From: Coriobacteriia bacterium
GTDB lineage: Bacteria; Actinomycetota; Coriobacteriia; Coriobacteriales; Eggerthellaceae
Reading direction: 5' to 3'
DNA: 35,481 bases
NCBI GenBank assembly: GCA_030525445.1
Contig: JAUNEQ010000005.1
Location: 1 to 35,481 of the forward strand
Numbering within the stretch: the stretch's first letter is position 1; every line of letters begins with the position of its first letter. The notes beneath the pieces were generated by a model. It had not been told where the DNA came from and searched no databases. It saw only the letters and a program-made list of their open reading frames with translations. Shown one piece after another: positions 1 through 7,925 of this stretch. Made by a program: the position numbers and the translations under genes.

Positions 1-159
1 GGGCGAAACCAAGGTTTGAGGTACGCGATTCTTGCCAGGGCAAAGTAGCAGCCAAAACAGCCATGAGTAACCGCAGGTCACAGCTTTATTATTCTCTATA
101 TAGAATAGTTATATTGCGGCATGCTCGAAATTCGCATACCTCAAACCTTGGTTTTGCCC
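1..159. repeat. Long imperfect inverted repeat at window edge
   Basis: Arms 1-28 and 132-159 are reverse complements over 28 nt with two mismatches; the core reads AACCAAGGTTTGAGGTA. The spacer of about 100 nt is AT-rich and holds a small palindrome (ATTCT/AGAAT) near 94-109. It lies about 70 nt beyond the dxr stop, so it could fold in the read-through transcript of the pyrH-dxr operon or be a small non-autonomous element. The left arm starts at base 1 and may extend outside the window. No gene is visible in 1-227. Confidence 0.6.
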
Positions 160-227
160 TCAAATCGGGGTGTTTTGGATCGAGGTCTGGCTAGGAGGGC
201 GGGTTTCTCTCGCCATCCCCCACCAGA

Positions 228-1406
228 TTAGCGGAGGCGCTCCAGATAGGCGGCTGCAGCGGCACGCGCGCGGGCGTCCACTTCTTCCAGCTGCTCCAAG
301 CTCTCGACCGGTTGCACATCGCACGCATCCATCGCGGCCTCCACGGCATCGGCGATGGAGAGGAACGGGCAATTGCCGGCAAGGAACGTCGCCACCGCCA
401 CCTCGTTAGCGGCGTTCATCGCCGCGGGCAGCGTGCCGCCCCTGCTGCCCGCCGCACGGGCAAGCGCGAGGCAACGGAACGTCTGCGTATCGGGCGCGGC
501 GAACTCCAAGCTCCCCAGCTGCCGGAAATCGAGCGGCTGCACCGGCGCGTGCCACCGTTCGGGATAGCTCAGCGCGAACTGGATGGGGATGCGCATATCG
601 GTGGTACCCAGATGCGCCTTCACGCTGCCATCGGAAAACTCCACCATGGAGTGGATCGCGCTCTGCGGCTGCACCACGACCTCGATCTTCTCGTAGGGCA
701 TCGCAAACAGGTGGTGCGCCTCGATGACCTCGAGGCCCTTGTTCATCAGCGTCGCCGAATCGATGGTGATCTTCAATCCCATCTTCCACGTGGGATGGTT
801 CAGGGCCTGCGCCACCGTCACGCCCGCGAGGTCGGCACGCGTCTTGCCGCGGAAGGGACCGCCCGACGCCGTCACCCACAGGCGCACGACCTCATCGGGG
901 TTCTCGCCCAGCAGGCATTGGTAGATGGCGCCATGCTCCGAATCGATGGGCAGCAGCGTCTCGTGCGTGCTCATGGGAATGAGCAGATCGCCGCCCACCA
1001 CGAGCGACTCCTTGTTGGCAAGCGCCAGCACCTTGCCGGCGCGCAGCGCCTCATAACTCGCCCGCAGGCCTGCAGCACCCACCAAGGCGTTCACCACGAG
1101 GTCGACCTCGGGCATGCGGCATAGCTCCAACACGGCATCAGGCCCACAAGCGGCTTCGGCAACGCCTTCCAAGGATGCGCGCACGTGAGCCATCTCGTCT
1201 GCGGACAGCTTGGTCCCCACCGCCACATGCGGCACGCCGAACTCGCGCGCCTGCGCGCATACCGTCTGCACGCTCGAGTTCACCGCCAAGCCCACGATGC
1301 TCAGGCGTTCGGGATTCTGCCGCACCACATCGAGCGTCTGCGTCCCGATGGACCCAGTGGATCCTAAAACGACGATGTTGCGATGTTCGGGCGCGCGTGC
1401 AAACAT
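228..1406 (-). CDS. dxr: 1-deoxy-D-xylulose 5-phosphate reductoisomerase
   Basis: This 392-residue protein is the usual length for DXR (IspC), which converts 1-deoxy-D-xylulose 5-phosphate to 2-C-methyl-D-erythritol 4-phosphate using NADPH and a divalent metal, the committed step of the MEP isoprenoid pathway. The N-terminal Rossmann motif GSTGSIG is at residues 15-21 and NKES is near 131-134. The metal-binding DSE motif is at 155-157, with the third acidic ligand in MNKGLE (E226). SGGPFRG (181-187) and the later PQSAIHSM segment are also typical. An AGAGGAAAG ribosome-binding site lies about 4 nt before the ATG. It is the last gene of pyrH-frr-uppS-cdsA-dxr, with a 93-nt gap after cdsA. It supplies isoprenoid precursors that UppS consumes. 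Confidence 0.97.
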   Translation of the reverse strand: MFARAPEHRNIVVLGSTGSIGTQTLDVVRQNPERLSIVGLAVNSSVQTVCAQAREFGVPHVAVGTKLSADEMAHVRASLEGVAEAACGPDAVLELCRMPEVDLVVNALVGAAGLRASYEALRAGKVLALANKESLVVGGDLLIPMSTHETLLPIDSEHGAIYQCLLGENPDEVVRLWVTASGGPFRGKTRADLAGVTVAQALNHPTWKMGLKITIDSATLMNKGLEVIEAHHLFAMPYEKIEVVVQPQSAIHSMVEFSDGSVKAHLGTTDMRIPIQFALSYPERWHAPVQPLDFRQLGSLEFAAPDTQTFRCLALARAAGSRGGTLPAAMNAANEVAVATFLAGNCPFLSIADAVEAAMDACDVQPVESLEQLEEVDARARAAAAAYLERLR

Positions 1407-1499
1407 GGCGCTTTCCTCTCCCCAGCTGTAATTGGACCGTCATTCATCATACACTGATTCCCCATCGCCCGAGAGAACGCCCTCGATGGAAGCGAGCGG

Positions 1500-2435
1500 C
1501 TAGAGGATGACGTTGGGCAGGCAACCGCCCATTGTGAGCAGAATCGCCGCCGTCACAGACGCGAGGAACAGCGAGTCGCAGCGGTCGAGCAAGCCGCCGT
1601 GGCCCGGCATGATCGTGCCGGAATCCTTCACGCCCACGTTGCGCTTGATGCGGCTCTCCACGAGGTCGCCGAGCACCTCCATGCCGCCGCACACCAGGCC
1701 GAAGATGAGCGCCATCCAGATGGGCATCTGCACGCCCGGCACGAACGACATGGCGACCCACATGATCATGCTGAAGATGAGGCCGGCGATGAAACCTTCC
1801 CAGCTCTTCTTGGGACTCGTCTTGGGCGCGAGCTTATGCTTGCCGATCTTCGATCCCACGATGTAGGCAAACGCATCGTTTCCCCAGATGGAAAGCAAGA
1901 GCAAGAATACCAGCAAGCCGCCCCATGGCTCCGCGAGCGCCTGGCGGATGACGATGATGCCCGAAAGCATGAGCCCGGTGTACATGGCGCCGAACAGCGT
2001 GATGCACACGTCGGTGATGCGAGACCGCATCCAATATGTGTACCACACCAGCAACACGAGCAGCAGGGCAAACGTCACGACGGCAACGCCCTTCAGCCCC
2101 CACAGCCACATGCTGAACGGATAGCATACGGCGGCCACGATGCCGATGGCCTCATTGGGCAGCTTGGCGTCGTTGCGCAAGATGAAGTAGAACTCGCCCG
2201 CGCAGATGGCGGCCGTCACCGCGAGCATGATGACGGTGGTGATGTCGTTGATGAGCACACCGGCCGAAGTGAGCGTAATGTACACGGCGCCAGTGCGCAA
2301 GCGAACCTGGAAGCTGCTCGCGTTCTTGAAGCGATCGGGCGTCTTCTCGTACGCTTTCGCCTTCGCGCGGGCGCCCATGCTCGTTTCCGTGTTCACCGGC
2401 TCCTGGTTCTTGATGCGTCGGAAAAAACCGCTCAT
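1500..2435 (-). CDS. cdsA: Phosphatidate cytidylyltransferase (CDP-diacylglycerol synthase)
   Basis: CdsA is a polytopic inner-membrane enzyme that makes CDP-diacylglycerol from phosphatidate and CTP for phospholipid synthesis. The 311-residue product has a basic, hydrophilic N-terminal stretch of about 45 residues, then multiple hydrophobic segments. The family signature is at residues 261-287, including SRIKRN, KDSG and PGHGGLLDR. The residue between DR and the final Asp is Cys, where the published signature usually has a hydrophobic residue or Thr; this is a minor deviation. The ATG lies 3 nt after the uppS stop, and a GGGGGAG ribosome-binding site sits inside the end of uppS, suggesting translational coupling. 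Confidence 0.96.
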   Translation of the reverse strand: MSGFFRRIKNQEPVNTETSMGARAKAKAYEKTPDRFKNASSFQVRLRTGAVYITLTSAGVLINDITTVIMLAVTAAICAGEFYFILRNDAKLPNEAIGIVAAVCYPFSMWLWGLKGVAVVTFALLLVLLVWYTYWMRSRITDVCITLFGAMYTGLMLSGIIVIRQALAEPWGGLLVFLLLLSIWGNDAFAYIVGSKIGKHKLAPKTSPKKSWEGFIAGLIFSMIMWVAMSFVPGVQMPIWMALIFGLVCGGMEVLGDLVESRIKRNVGVKDSGTIMPGHGGLLDRCDSLFLASVTAAILLTMGGCLPNVIL

Positions 2436-2438
2436 GCG

Positions 2439-3203
2439 CTACACTCCCCCAAACCGGCGATTGCGTCCCTGGTAGGACAGCAACGCGCGCAGGAACTCGT
2501 AGCGGTCGAAATCGGGCCACAGCACATCGGTGACATAAAACTCGGAATAGGCGATTTGCCACAACAGGAAATTGGAAACGCGCAGCTCCCCGCTCGTGCG
2601 GATGACGAGCTCGGGGTCGGGAATGCCCGCCGTGTATAGGCCCTGCTCCACGATAGCCTCATCGATTGCGGGAACCTCTCCCGTCTCGGCGGCTTGCTGC
2701 GCGATGGCCTGCATGCTGTGGATAATCTCTTGACGGGCGCCGTAGTTCACGGCAACCACGAGCGTCATGCCCGTGTTGTCTTTGGTCTGCTCCCAAGCCT
2801 CCTCGAACGCATGGCGCGTCGCCTCGGGAAGGATGCTCAGATCGCCGATGGTCATCACGCGGACGTTTTCCTCGTCGAGGCCGTCGACCTCGGCGAGCAT
2901 CGTCTTCGCGAACAGATCCATGAGCCCGACGACTTCATCCTGGGGGCGCTTCCAATTCTCGGTGGAAAACGAGTAGATCGTGAGATAACGCACGCCCACA
3001 TCGCTCGCGCAGCGAATGGTCTCGCGCACGGCCTCGATGCCGGCTTTGTGGCCGCGCAGGCGGTTGAGCGCGCGCTTCTTCGCCCACCGGCCATTGCCGT
3101 CCATGATGACGGCCACATGCTGCGGCACGCGCCCAGCGTCCAACGCGGCGGGATTCAACCCCACCGGTGGATTCGGGAAGATGTAGTCAAGCGGTTTGTT
3201 CAA
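2439..3203 (-). CDS. uppS: Isoprenyl transferase (undecaprenyl diphosphate synthase)
   Basis: This 254-residue cis-prenyltransferase condenses isopentenyl diphosphate units to build the polyprenyl carrier of peptidoglycan and wall-polymer synthesis. The catalytic motif MDGNGRWAKKR starts at residue 34, with the catalytic Asp at 35. FSTENWKRP follows near 80, and the C-terminal substrate-binding block contains RTSGELRVSNFLLWQ. Length and motif order are standard. The gene starts 8 nt after the frr stop and ends 3 nt before cdsA. Product chain length cannot be read from the sequence. Confidence 0.97.
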   Translation of the reverse strand: MNKPLDYIFPNPPVGLNPAALDAGRVPQHVAVIMDGNGRWAKKRALNRLRGHKAGIEAVRETIRCASDVGVRYLTIYSFSTENWKRPQDEVVGLMDLFAKTMLAEVDGLDEENVRVMTIGDLSILPEATRHAFEEAWEQTKDNTGMTLVVAVNYGARQEIIHSMQAIAQQAAETGEVPAIDEAIVEQGLYTAGIPDPELVIRTSGELRVSNFLLWQIAYSEFYVTDVLWPDFDRYEFLRALLSYQGRNRRFGGV

Positions 3204-3211
3204 CTGAAACC

Positions 3212-3769
3212 TTAGATAGTCATGATTTCGGCTTCTTTTTTCTTGAAGACCTCATCGACCTTGGCCACGTACTTGTCCGTGAGCTTCTGGACATCGGCTT
3301 CACCGCGACGCTGGTCGTCTTCGGTGATCTCGCCGGCCTTCTCGGCCTTCTCCAGATCCTCGTTCGCATCGCGGCGGACAGCGCGGATGCGCACGCGCGC
3401 TTCCTCGCTGTAGGTCTTGCACTGCTTCACGAACTCGCGACGACGCTCCTCGGTGAGCGACGGGAACGGAAGGCGCAGGCGCTGGCCGTCGTTGCTAGGC
3501 GTCACGCCGATGTTGCTCTGCATGATGGCATGCTCGATGGCGCCAAGGACACCCTTGTCCCAAGGCTCGATGATCAACATGTGCGCGTCGGGCGTCTTGA
3601 TGGCCGCCATCTGGTTGATGGGCGTGGGAACGCCGTAGTAGTCGACGCGAATCTTGTCGAGAATCATGGCGTTGGCGCGGCCGGTGCGCACCGAAGCGAA
3701 CGCCACCTCGAGCGAGTCAATCGCCTTTTCCATGCCCTCCTCGGCTTCGAGCATAATCTCGTCAATCAT
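3212..3769 (-). CDS. frr: Ribosome recycling factor
   Basis: RRF splits post-termination ribosomes together with EF-G. I chose the ATG at 3769, giving 185 residues, the canonical RRF length. It is preceded at about 7 nt by AAAGG, whereas a GTG at 3784 would add five residues with no ribosome-binding site of its own. Conserved features include the N-terminal helix (MIDEIMLEAEEGMEKA), the RTGRANA block, and the C-terminal helix ending in KKKEAEIMTI. It lies 63 nt downstream of pyrH. A TATAAT-like hexamer occurs on the minus strand in that gap near 3822, but no matching -35 is visible. Confidence 0.97.
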   Translation of the reverse strand: MIDEIMLEAEEGMEKAIDSLEVAFASVRTGRANAMILDKIRVDYYGVPTPINQMAAIKTPDAHMLIIEPWDKGVLGAIEHAIMQSNIGVTPSNDGQRLRLPFPSLTEERRREFVKQCKTYSEEARVRIRAVRRDANEDLEKAEKAGEITEDDQRRGEADVQKLTDKYVAKVDEVFKKKEAEIMTI

Positions 3770-3832
3770 TTCAGAGCCTTTCACTTATTCCGTCTCGTCT
3801 GGAAAACACGTTCAATCATTATACGCTTTACG

Positions 3833-4549
3833 CTACTGTACCGTGGTTCCCACGTCCTCGCCCTTCAACACGCGGGCGATATTGCCGGGTACCGTCATGT
3901 CGAACACGAGGATGGGCAGGTTGTTGTCCATGCACAAGCTCGTGGCGGTGCTGTCCATGACATGGAGTTCCTTGGCGAGCACCTCGAGGTAGGACAGTTT
4001 GTCGAAGCGAACGGCGTCGGGGTACTTCACCGGGTCCTTGTCGTAGATGCCGTCGACCTTCGTGGCCTTCAGCAGGGCCTCGGCGCCAATCTCGCACGCA
4101 CGCAGGGCGGCCGTGGTGTCGGTGGTGAAATAGGGGTTGCCGGTGCCAGCCGCGAAGATGATGACGCGGCCCTTTTCCAGGTGGCGAACCGCCTTGCGAC
4201 GGATGTAGGGTTCGCACATCTGGCGCATCTCGATGGCGCTCATCACGCGGGTGGGAATGCCCTTGCGCTCGAACGCATCCTGCAACGCAAGCGCGTTCAT
4301 GCAGGTGGCGAGCATGCCGATGTAGTCCGCCTGGCTGCGCTCCATGCCCTCCGCCGAACCGGCCATGCCGCGGAAGATGTTGCCGCCGCCCACGGTGACA
4401 GCAAGCTCGATGCCGTCTTCGACGATTTCCTTCACCTGGTCGGCAAGCTCGTCGACGACTTTCGGGTCGATACCATATCCAGCCTCGCCCATGAGGGCCT
4501 CGCCGGAAAGCTTCAGCAATACGCGACGGTACTTATACGTTTGGGTCAT
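3833..4549 (-). CDS. pyrH: UMP kinase (uridylate kinase)
   Basis: Bacterial UMP kinase of the amino-acid-kinase fold phosphorylates UMP to UDP in the cytoplasm. The chosen ATG at 4549 follows a GGGAG ribosome-binding site with 6-nt spacing and yields 238 residues, close to the family norm; an upstream ATG at 4576 would add nine residues. Visible motifs are LLKLSGEAL near the N-terminus, VGGGNIFRG, the [10 protein letters not shown] phosphate-binding loop, and [10 protein letters not shown]. It is first in the pyrH-frr-uppS-cdsA-dxr unit. The rpsB-tsf pair that often precedes pyrH is absent here; the upstream neighbour is htrA. Confidence 0.97.
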   Translation of the reverse strand: MTQTYKYRRVLLKLSGEALMGEAGYGIDPKVVDELADQVKEIVEDGIELAVTVGGGNIFRGMAGSAEGMERSQADYIGMLATCMNALALQDAFERKGIPTRVMSAIEMRQMCEPYIRRKAVRHLEKGRVIIFAAGTGNPYFTTDTTAALRACEIGAEALLKATKVDGIYDKDPVKYPDAVRFDKLSYLEVLAKELHVMDSTATSLCMDNNLPILVFDMTVPGNIARVLKGEDVGTTVQ

Positions 4550-4600
4550 TACGCGCTCCCATCTACTCGACGCCATCTGGCCTAGTGTACCCTAAACGGG

Positions 4601-4667
4601 AATGGCCCCGCACGAAGCAGGGCCATTTCTATGAAACCCGCCAAAAGCACCGCGCACATGCGGGTTT
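4601..4667 (-). terminator. Two hairpins downstream of htrA
   Basis: Two stems lie between the htrA stop and the pyrH start. The first pairs AATGGCCC (4601-4608) with GGGCCATT (4620-4627). The second pairs AAACCCGC (4634-4641) with GCGGGTTT (4660-4667). On the minus strand the 4601-4627 stem is followed by a short CCCGTTT stretch, so it is a plausible but T-poor terminator separating htrA from the pyrH operon. Confidence 0.5.
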
Positions 4668-4699
4668 GCCTGTGGCTTTATCGCACCTAAAGCGTGCGG

Positions 4700-6184
4700 T
4701 TACTCGCCGCCGCGGCGCTTTTCCTTGCTGTTCGAGTCGCTACTTGCCGCGGCGTTGTTCTCCGCATCGGAGGTCAAGGTCACGTCCACGGTCTTGGTCT
4801 CGCCCTTGCGGTTGAACTCCACCGGGATGGTGTCGCCCACCTTGCTGCTGCGAATCTGCAGGATGACATCGGTCGCGCTCGTGACCTTCTTGCCGTTCAC
4901 CTTGGTGATGATGTCGCCCTCTTCGATGCCGGCTTCAGCGGCGCCGGCATAGGCGGCGGCCACGTATGCGCCCTCGCTCACCGCGAGGTTGTAGCGCTCC
5001 GCGGTGGCGGCGTCCACGTTCACCAGGGAAACGCCCAGCTGCGCGTGGCTCGGCTCCTCGCCGTTCATGATCTGGTTCGCGATGGAGATGGCATAGTCGA
5101 CGGGAATGGCGAAGCCCACGCCCGCGTTGCTGCCGCTATACGATGCGGCAAGCGTGTTGATGCCCACGAGCTTGCCGTCCTTGTCCACGAGCGCGCCACC
5201 CGAATTGCCCGGGTTGATGGGAGCGTCCGTCTGGATCATGTTGGCGTAGATGGCGCCGCCCTCGGTGTCCTGCAGGGACGCGGACGAACGGCTCACGGCG
5301 GACACGATGCCCGAACCCACGGACTGCTCCATGCCATACGGGGAGCCCACGGTCATGACCCACTCGCCCACCACGAGGTCGGCCGAGCTGCCCACCTCGA
5401 TGGGGGTGAGGTTCTCGGCGCCGTCGATCTTGATGACGGCGAGGTCGCTCGATGCGTCGGTGCCCACGACCGTCGCGTCGTACTGCTCGTTGTTCACGGA
5501 AACCTTCAGGCTGCTCTCACCCTCGATGACGTGGTAGTTCGTGAGGATGTAGCCATCATCGGTGAGGATAACGCCGCTTCCCAGGCCGCTCATCTGCTCG
5601 CCGCTCGACTGCTGGCCGAACCACCCGAAGGACGTCTGCTCCTGATACACGTAGATACACACGACGGAGGGAAGCGTCTTCGCAGCCACCACCTCGGGAA
5701 GGGTGACGTCTCCGCCCGTGACCGAGATCGTGGTGTTCCCACCGTTGCCGCCGCTTGCCACCGGGTTCGCCGCGTCATTGCTGGGAACGGCCCCGCCGCC
5801 GAAGCTCGAGACGGCAAGCGTGATGATCGTGGCGAGCAGGGCGCCGACGACACCGGCGACCAGCGATTTCACCCAACCGCCCGCCTGCGATGCGGCGGTC
5901 GTGGCGGAATGCGCCGGCTGCACGCTCGCCGGTCGGTACGACGGGTTCGCGTAGGTCTGTTGCTGCTGCGCCACCTGCTGGGCTGCGGGCGCCTGGCGGT
6001 AGGCCGGTTGCTGGACCGGCTGGGCGGCAGGCTGCGCTGCCGGCTGCACGGGCTGGGCGGTAGGCACGCCCATAGGCTGCGCGTTCATCTGCGAGGGACG
6101 GTACGCGGGCTGCTGCGCAGGCTGCGACGGTTCCGCCGACTGCGGGACGGAAGGATTCTGGTCGGGAATGCTCGTATCGGTCAT
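4700..6184 (-). CDS. Membrane-anchored HtrA/DegP-type serine protease with PDZ domain
   Basis: HtrA proteases degrade or check misfolded proteins at the cell surface. In this 494-residue protein, residues 1-100 form a Pro/Gln/Ala-rich tail with repeated YRP-type motifs (AYRPS, AYRQA, SYRPA). A single TM segment follows at 106-127, so the tail should be cytoplasmic and the protease outside. The chymotrypsin-like triad is complete: His218 in TNYHVIEG, Asp247 in SSDLAVIKI and Ser328 in NPGNSGGAL. One PDZ domain covers roughly residues 382-470. The C-terminus is short and charged. A GGAAAGG ribosome-binding site precedes the ATG. It is divergent from acpP, and hairpins at 4601-4667 isolate it from the pyrH operon. 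Confidence 0.94.
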   Translation of the reverse strand: MTDTSIPDQNPSVPQSAEPSQPAQQPAYRPSQMNAQPMGVPTAQPVQPAAQPAAQPVQQPAYRQAPAAQQVAQQQQTYANPSYRPASVQPAHSATTAASQAGGWVKSLVAGVVGALLATIITLAVSSFGGGAVPSNDAANPVASGGNGGNTTISVTGGDVTLPEVVAAKTLPSVVCIYVYQEQTSFGWFGQQSSGEQMSGLGSGVILTDDGYILTNYHVIEGESSLKVSVNNEQYDATVVGTDASSDLAVIKIDGAENLTPIEVGSSADLVVGEWVMTVGSPYGMEQSVGSGIVSAVSRSSASLQDTEGGAIYANMIQTDAPINPGNSGGALVDKDGKLVGINTLAASYSGSNAGVGFAIPVDYAISIANQIMNGEEPSHAQLGVSLVNVDAATAERYNLAVSEGAYVAAAYAGAAEAGIEEGDIITKVNGKKVTSATDVILQIRSSKVGDTIPVEFNRKGETKTVDVTLTSDAENNAAASSDSNSKEKRRGGE

Positions 6185-6383
6185 GCTTTCAACCTTTCCA
6201 CGGTTTTATTCATCCAACAGAATAGCAAGTCGTAAAGACGCTTATGAAATATTCGGCATAGCCGCGACAATGGATTCACGAAATACAACGGAAAGCGTAA
6301 GCAATTGTCAACGTCACGTTACCGGTAATCTAATATAATGAACTGCATAATCTAGACTTTGATACCGCGACAAAGGAGACACC
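6185..6383. promoter_or_regulatory. Divergent htrA/acpP promoter region
   Basis: This 199-nt AT-rich gap separates divergently transcribed htrA and acpP. On the plus strand a perfect TATAAT lies at 6334-6339, about 45 nt before the acpP ATG. No good -35 sits at 16-18 nt; a TTGTCA is present but 23 nt upstream. AAAGGAG at 6372-6378 is the acpP ribosome-binding site. The htrA promoter cannot be pinned down. Confidence 0.4.
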
Positions 6384-6602
6384 ATGGACGTCTTGCAAAC
6401 CATCAAGGACATCCTGCAGGAGAACCTCGACATCGACCCCGCAACCGTCACCCCCGAGAGCACGCTCGATGACCTGGGCATCGATTCGCTGGACACCGTC
6501 GAGCTCATCTGCGACCTCGAAGAGCGCTGCGGCATCGAGATGGGCTATCCGGAAGGCTTGAACACCATCAACGACGTCGTGACCTACATCAACAACCTGT
6601 AA
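6384..6602 (+). CDS. acpP: Acyl carrier protein
   Basis: This 72-residue acidic protein carries acyl chains on a 4'-phosphopantetheine arm during fatty-acid synthesis. The attachment serine is S35 in LGIDSLDTVEL, the canonical ACP motif at the start of helix II. The rest matches the four-helix ACP pattern with abundant Asp and Glu. A strong AAAGGAG site lies 5 nt before the ATG. It is the only convincing plus-strand gene in the window and stands alone: no fab genes flank it. Monocistronic expression between the divergent promoter region and the 6610-6699 hairpins is likely. A role in another acyl pathway cannot be excluded. Confidence 0.95.
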   Translation: MDVLQTIKDILQENLDIDPATVTPESTLDDLGIDSLDTVELICDLEERCGIEMGYPEGLNTINDVVTYINNL

Positions 6603-6609
6603 GAAAACA

Positions 6610-6699
6610 TGGGACGCCCCGGTTCTCGGGGCGTTCGTCCCATACGAAACGACGAGGCGAGCACATTGCTCGCCTCGCCGTTTCATACGGGACGAACGG
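6610..6699. terminator. Overlapping hairpins between convergent acpP and telA
   Basis: Two alternative structures share sequence. A short hairpin pairs ACGCCCCG (6615-6622) with CGGGGCGT (6628-6635). A long inverted repeat pairs 6633-6664 with 6668-6699, 32-nt arms with three transition mismatches and a 3-nt loop. No T-run follows on either strand. The position between convergent genes suggests bidirectional termination. Confidence 0.6.
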
Positions 6700-6719
6700 G
6701 CGTCACCTTCAGGCAATCC

Positions 6720-7880
6720 TTACGCGTCTTCTTTCCCTTGCGCCAGGCGGCGGTCGATCGTCTCGAGCCGGTCGACGTGCTTCTGGCCCTCTTCGGCGAT
6801 TTCGCGGAAATCCTCGATGGTCTTCTTGATGCGCGGAAGCGCAGCCTGCTTGTAGGTGCTGATGTCTTCAAGTGCCTGCAGCGTATCGGCGAACGATTCC
6901 TTGAGCGTGTCCACCGAGATGTTCGCCTCGGTCGCCTTCACCTGGATCTCGGCGCCTTGCTCCTTGAGCATGCGCGACGTGGCGGAAATCATCGAATTGG
7001 TCGCCTCGTTCAGCGAATCCACCTTGTCGAGGACGATGCGCTGGTTGTACAGCGCGCCCGCCACGGTCACGGCCACGCGCAGCGCGGAAACCGTCACGTT
7101 CTCGGCGCGGTCGACGGCGCGCATCAGCTCGAGGTTGTTGCGGCGGATGATGTTCATCGAGACGATGCCCTGCTGGTTCACCGTGAGCAGCTGCTGGAAG
7201 TCGAGGATCTTCTGGCGCAGCGGGAAGATGACTTCCTCCTCCACGAACTTGATGCGCTCGGGATCTGCAGATCCGTCGGCCTTGGCCTTGTCGCAGGCAT
7301 TGGTGAGATACGCATCAAGGTCGGTCGCCATCTCGATCTGCTGGTTCAGCTGCTTGGTGAGGTCGCGCATCGCGTCCTCTTCGAGCTCGAGCGTCACGTT
7401 GTCCTGCTTGAGCGTGTCCTTGCCATGTTCAAGCGACTGCACGATGCCCGCAATCTCGGCATCAGCGGTCTTGTAGCGCTCAAAGTAACGGCGCACCGGG
7501 TCGAACAGCTTCCCGAGCACACCCGATTTCGCGAAGTCCACGCCAGATGGGTCGAGGTCTTTCATGCGAATGGCAAGCTCTTCGAGCCCACGCGCCACCT
7601 CGCCCGATTCCCCGCCCTCGCGGGAAAGCTGCGACATGCGGCGCGACAGCATCTCGTTCTTCGCGCTCGATTGCTTCATGACGTCGCTGCCAAGCGTCTC
7701 CACGGCCGAAAGGATGTCGCGGCGGTCGGCGATGGAGTCGAGGTCGACGTTCATGATCTGGTCGCCGCGTTCGTTCGCGACGCCGTCGATGGCCTCGGCA
7801 TGGGCTTCGGTGACTGCAAGCTCTTGTTCTACCTGGGCTTTCGTTTCCTCGGGGTCGGGAATGCTCAAATCGAATGCCAT
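6720..7880 (-). CDS. TelA/KlaA-family protein (toxic anion resistance family)
   Basis: The 386-residue product is largely alpha-helical and acidic and matches the TelA/KlaA family. Family-like stretches include RRYFERY near the first third, a long helical region with many Gln, Leu and Glu residues, the block NIIRRNNLELMRAVDRAENVT, and SFADTLQALEDIS near the end. I place the start at 7880, where AAAGGTGG precedes the ATG by 5 nt; an upstream in-frame ATG at 7922 would start only 4 nt after the preceding gene and lacks such a site. The family was named for tellurite resistance, but its biochemical function is unsettled and no ter genes are nearby. It follows a membrane coiled-coil gene by 45 nt, probably in one transcript. 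Confidence 0.88.
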   Translation of the reverse strand: MAFDLSIPDPEETKAQVEQELAVTEAHAEAIDGVANERGDQIMNVDLDSIADRRDILSAVETLGSDVMKQSSAKNEMLSRRMSQLSREGGESGEVARGLEELAIRMKDLDPSGVDFAKSGVLGKLFDPVRRYFERYKTADAEIAGIVQSLEHGKDTLKQDNVTLELEEDAMRDLTKQLNQQIEMATDLDAYLTNACDKAKADGSADPERIKFVEEEVIFPLRQKILDFQQLLTVNQQGIVSMNIIRRNNLELMRAVDRAENVTVSALRVAVTVAGALYNQRIVLDKVDSLNEATNSMISATSRMLKEQGAEIQVKATEANISVDTLKESFADTLQALEDISTYKQAALPRIKKTIEDFREIAEEGQKHVDRLETIDRRLAQGKEDA

Positions 7881-7925
7881 GTCATCCACCTTTCCTTTTC
7901 GCGGAGGGCTTTCCCCTGCCACGGC

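Noticed and set aside
3815-3830. Internal promoter for frr (TATAAT-like hexamer)
   Set aside because: No -35 element at suitable spacing; the operon arrangement explains expression.
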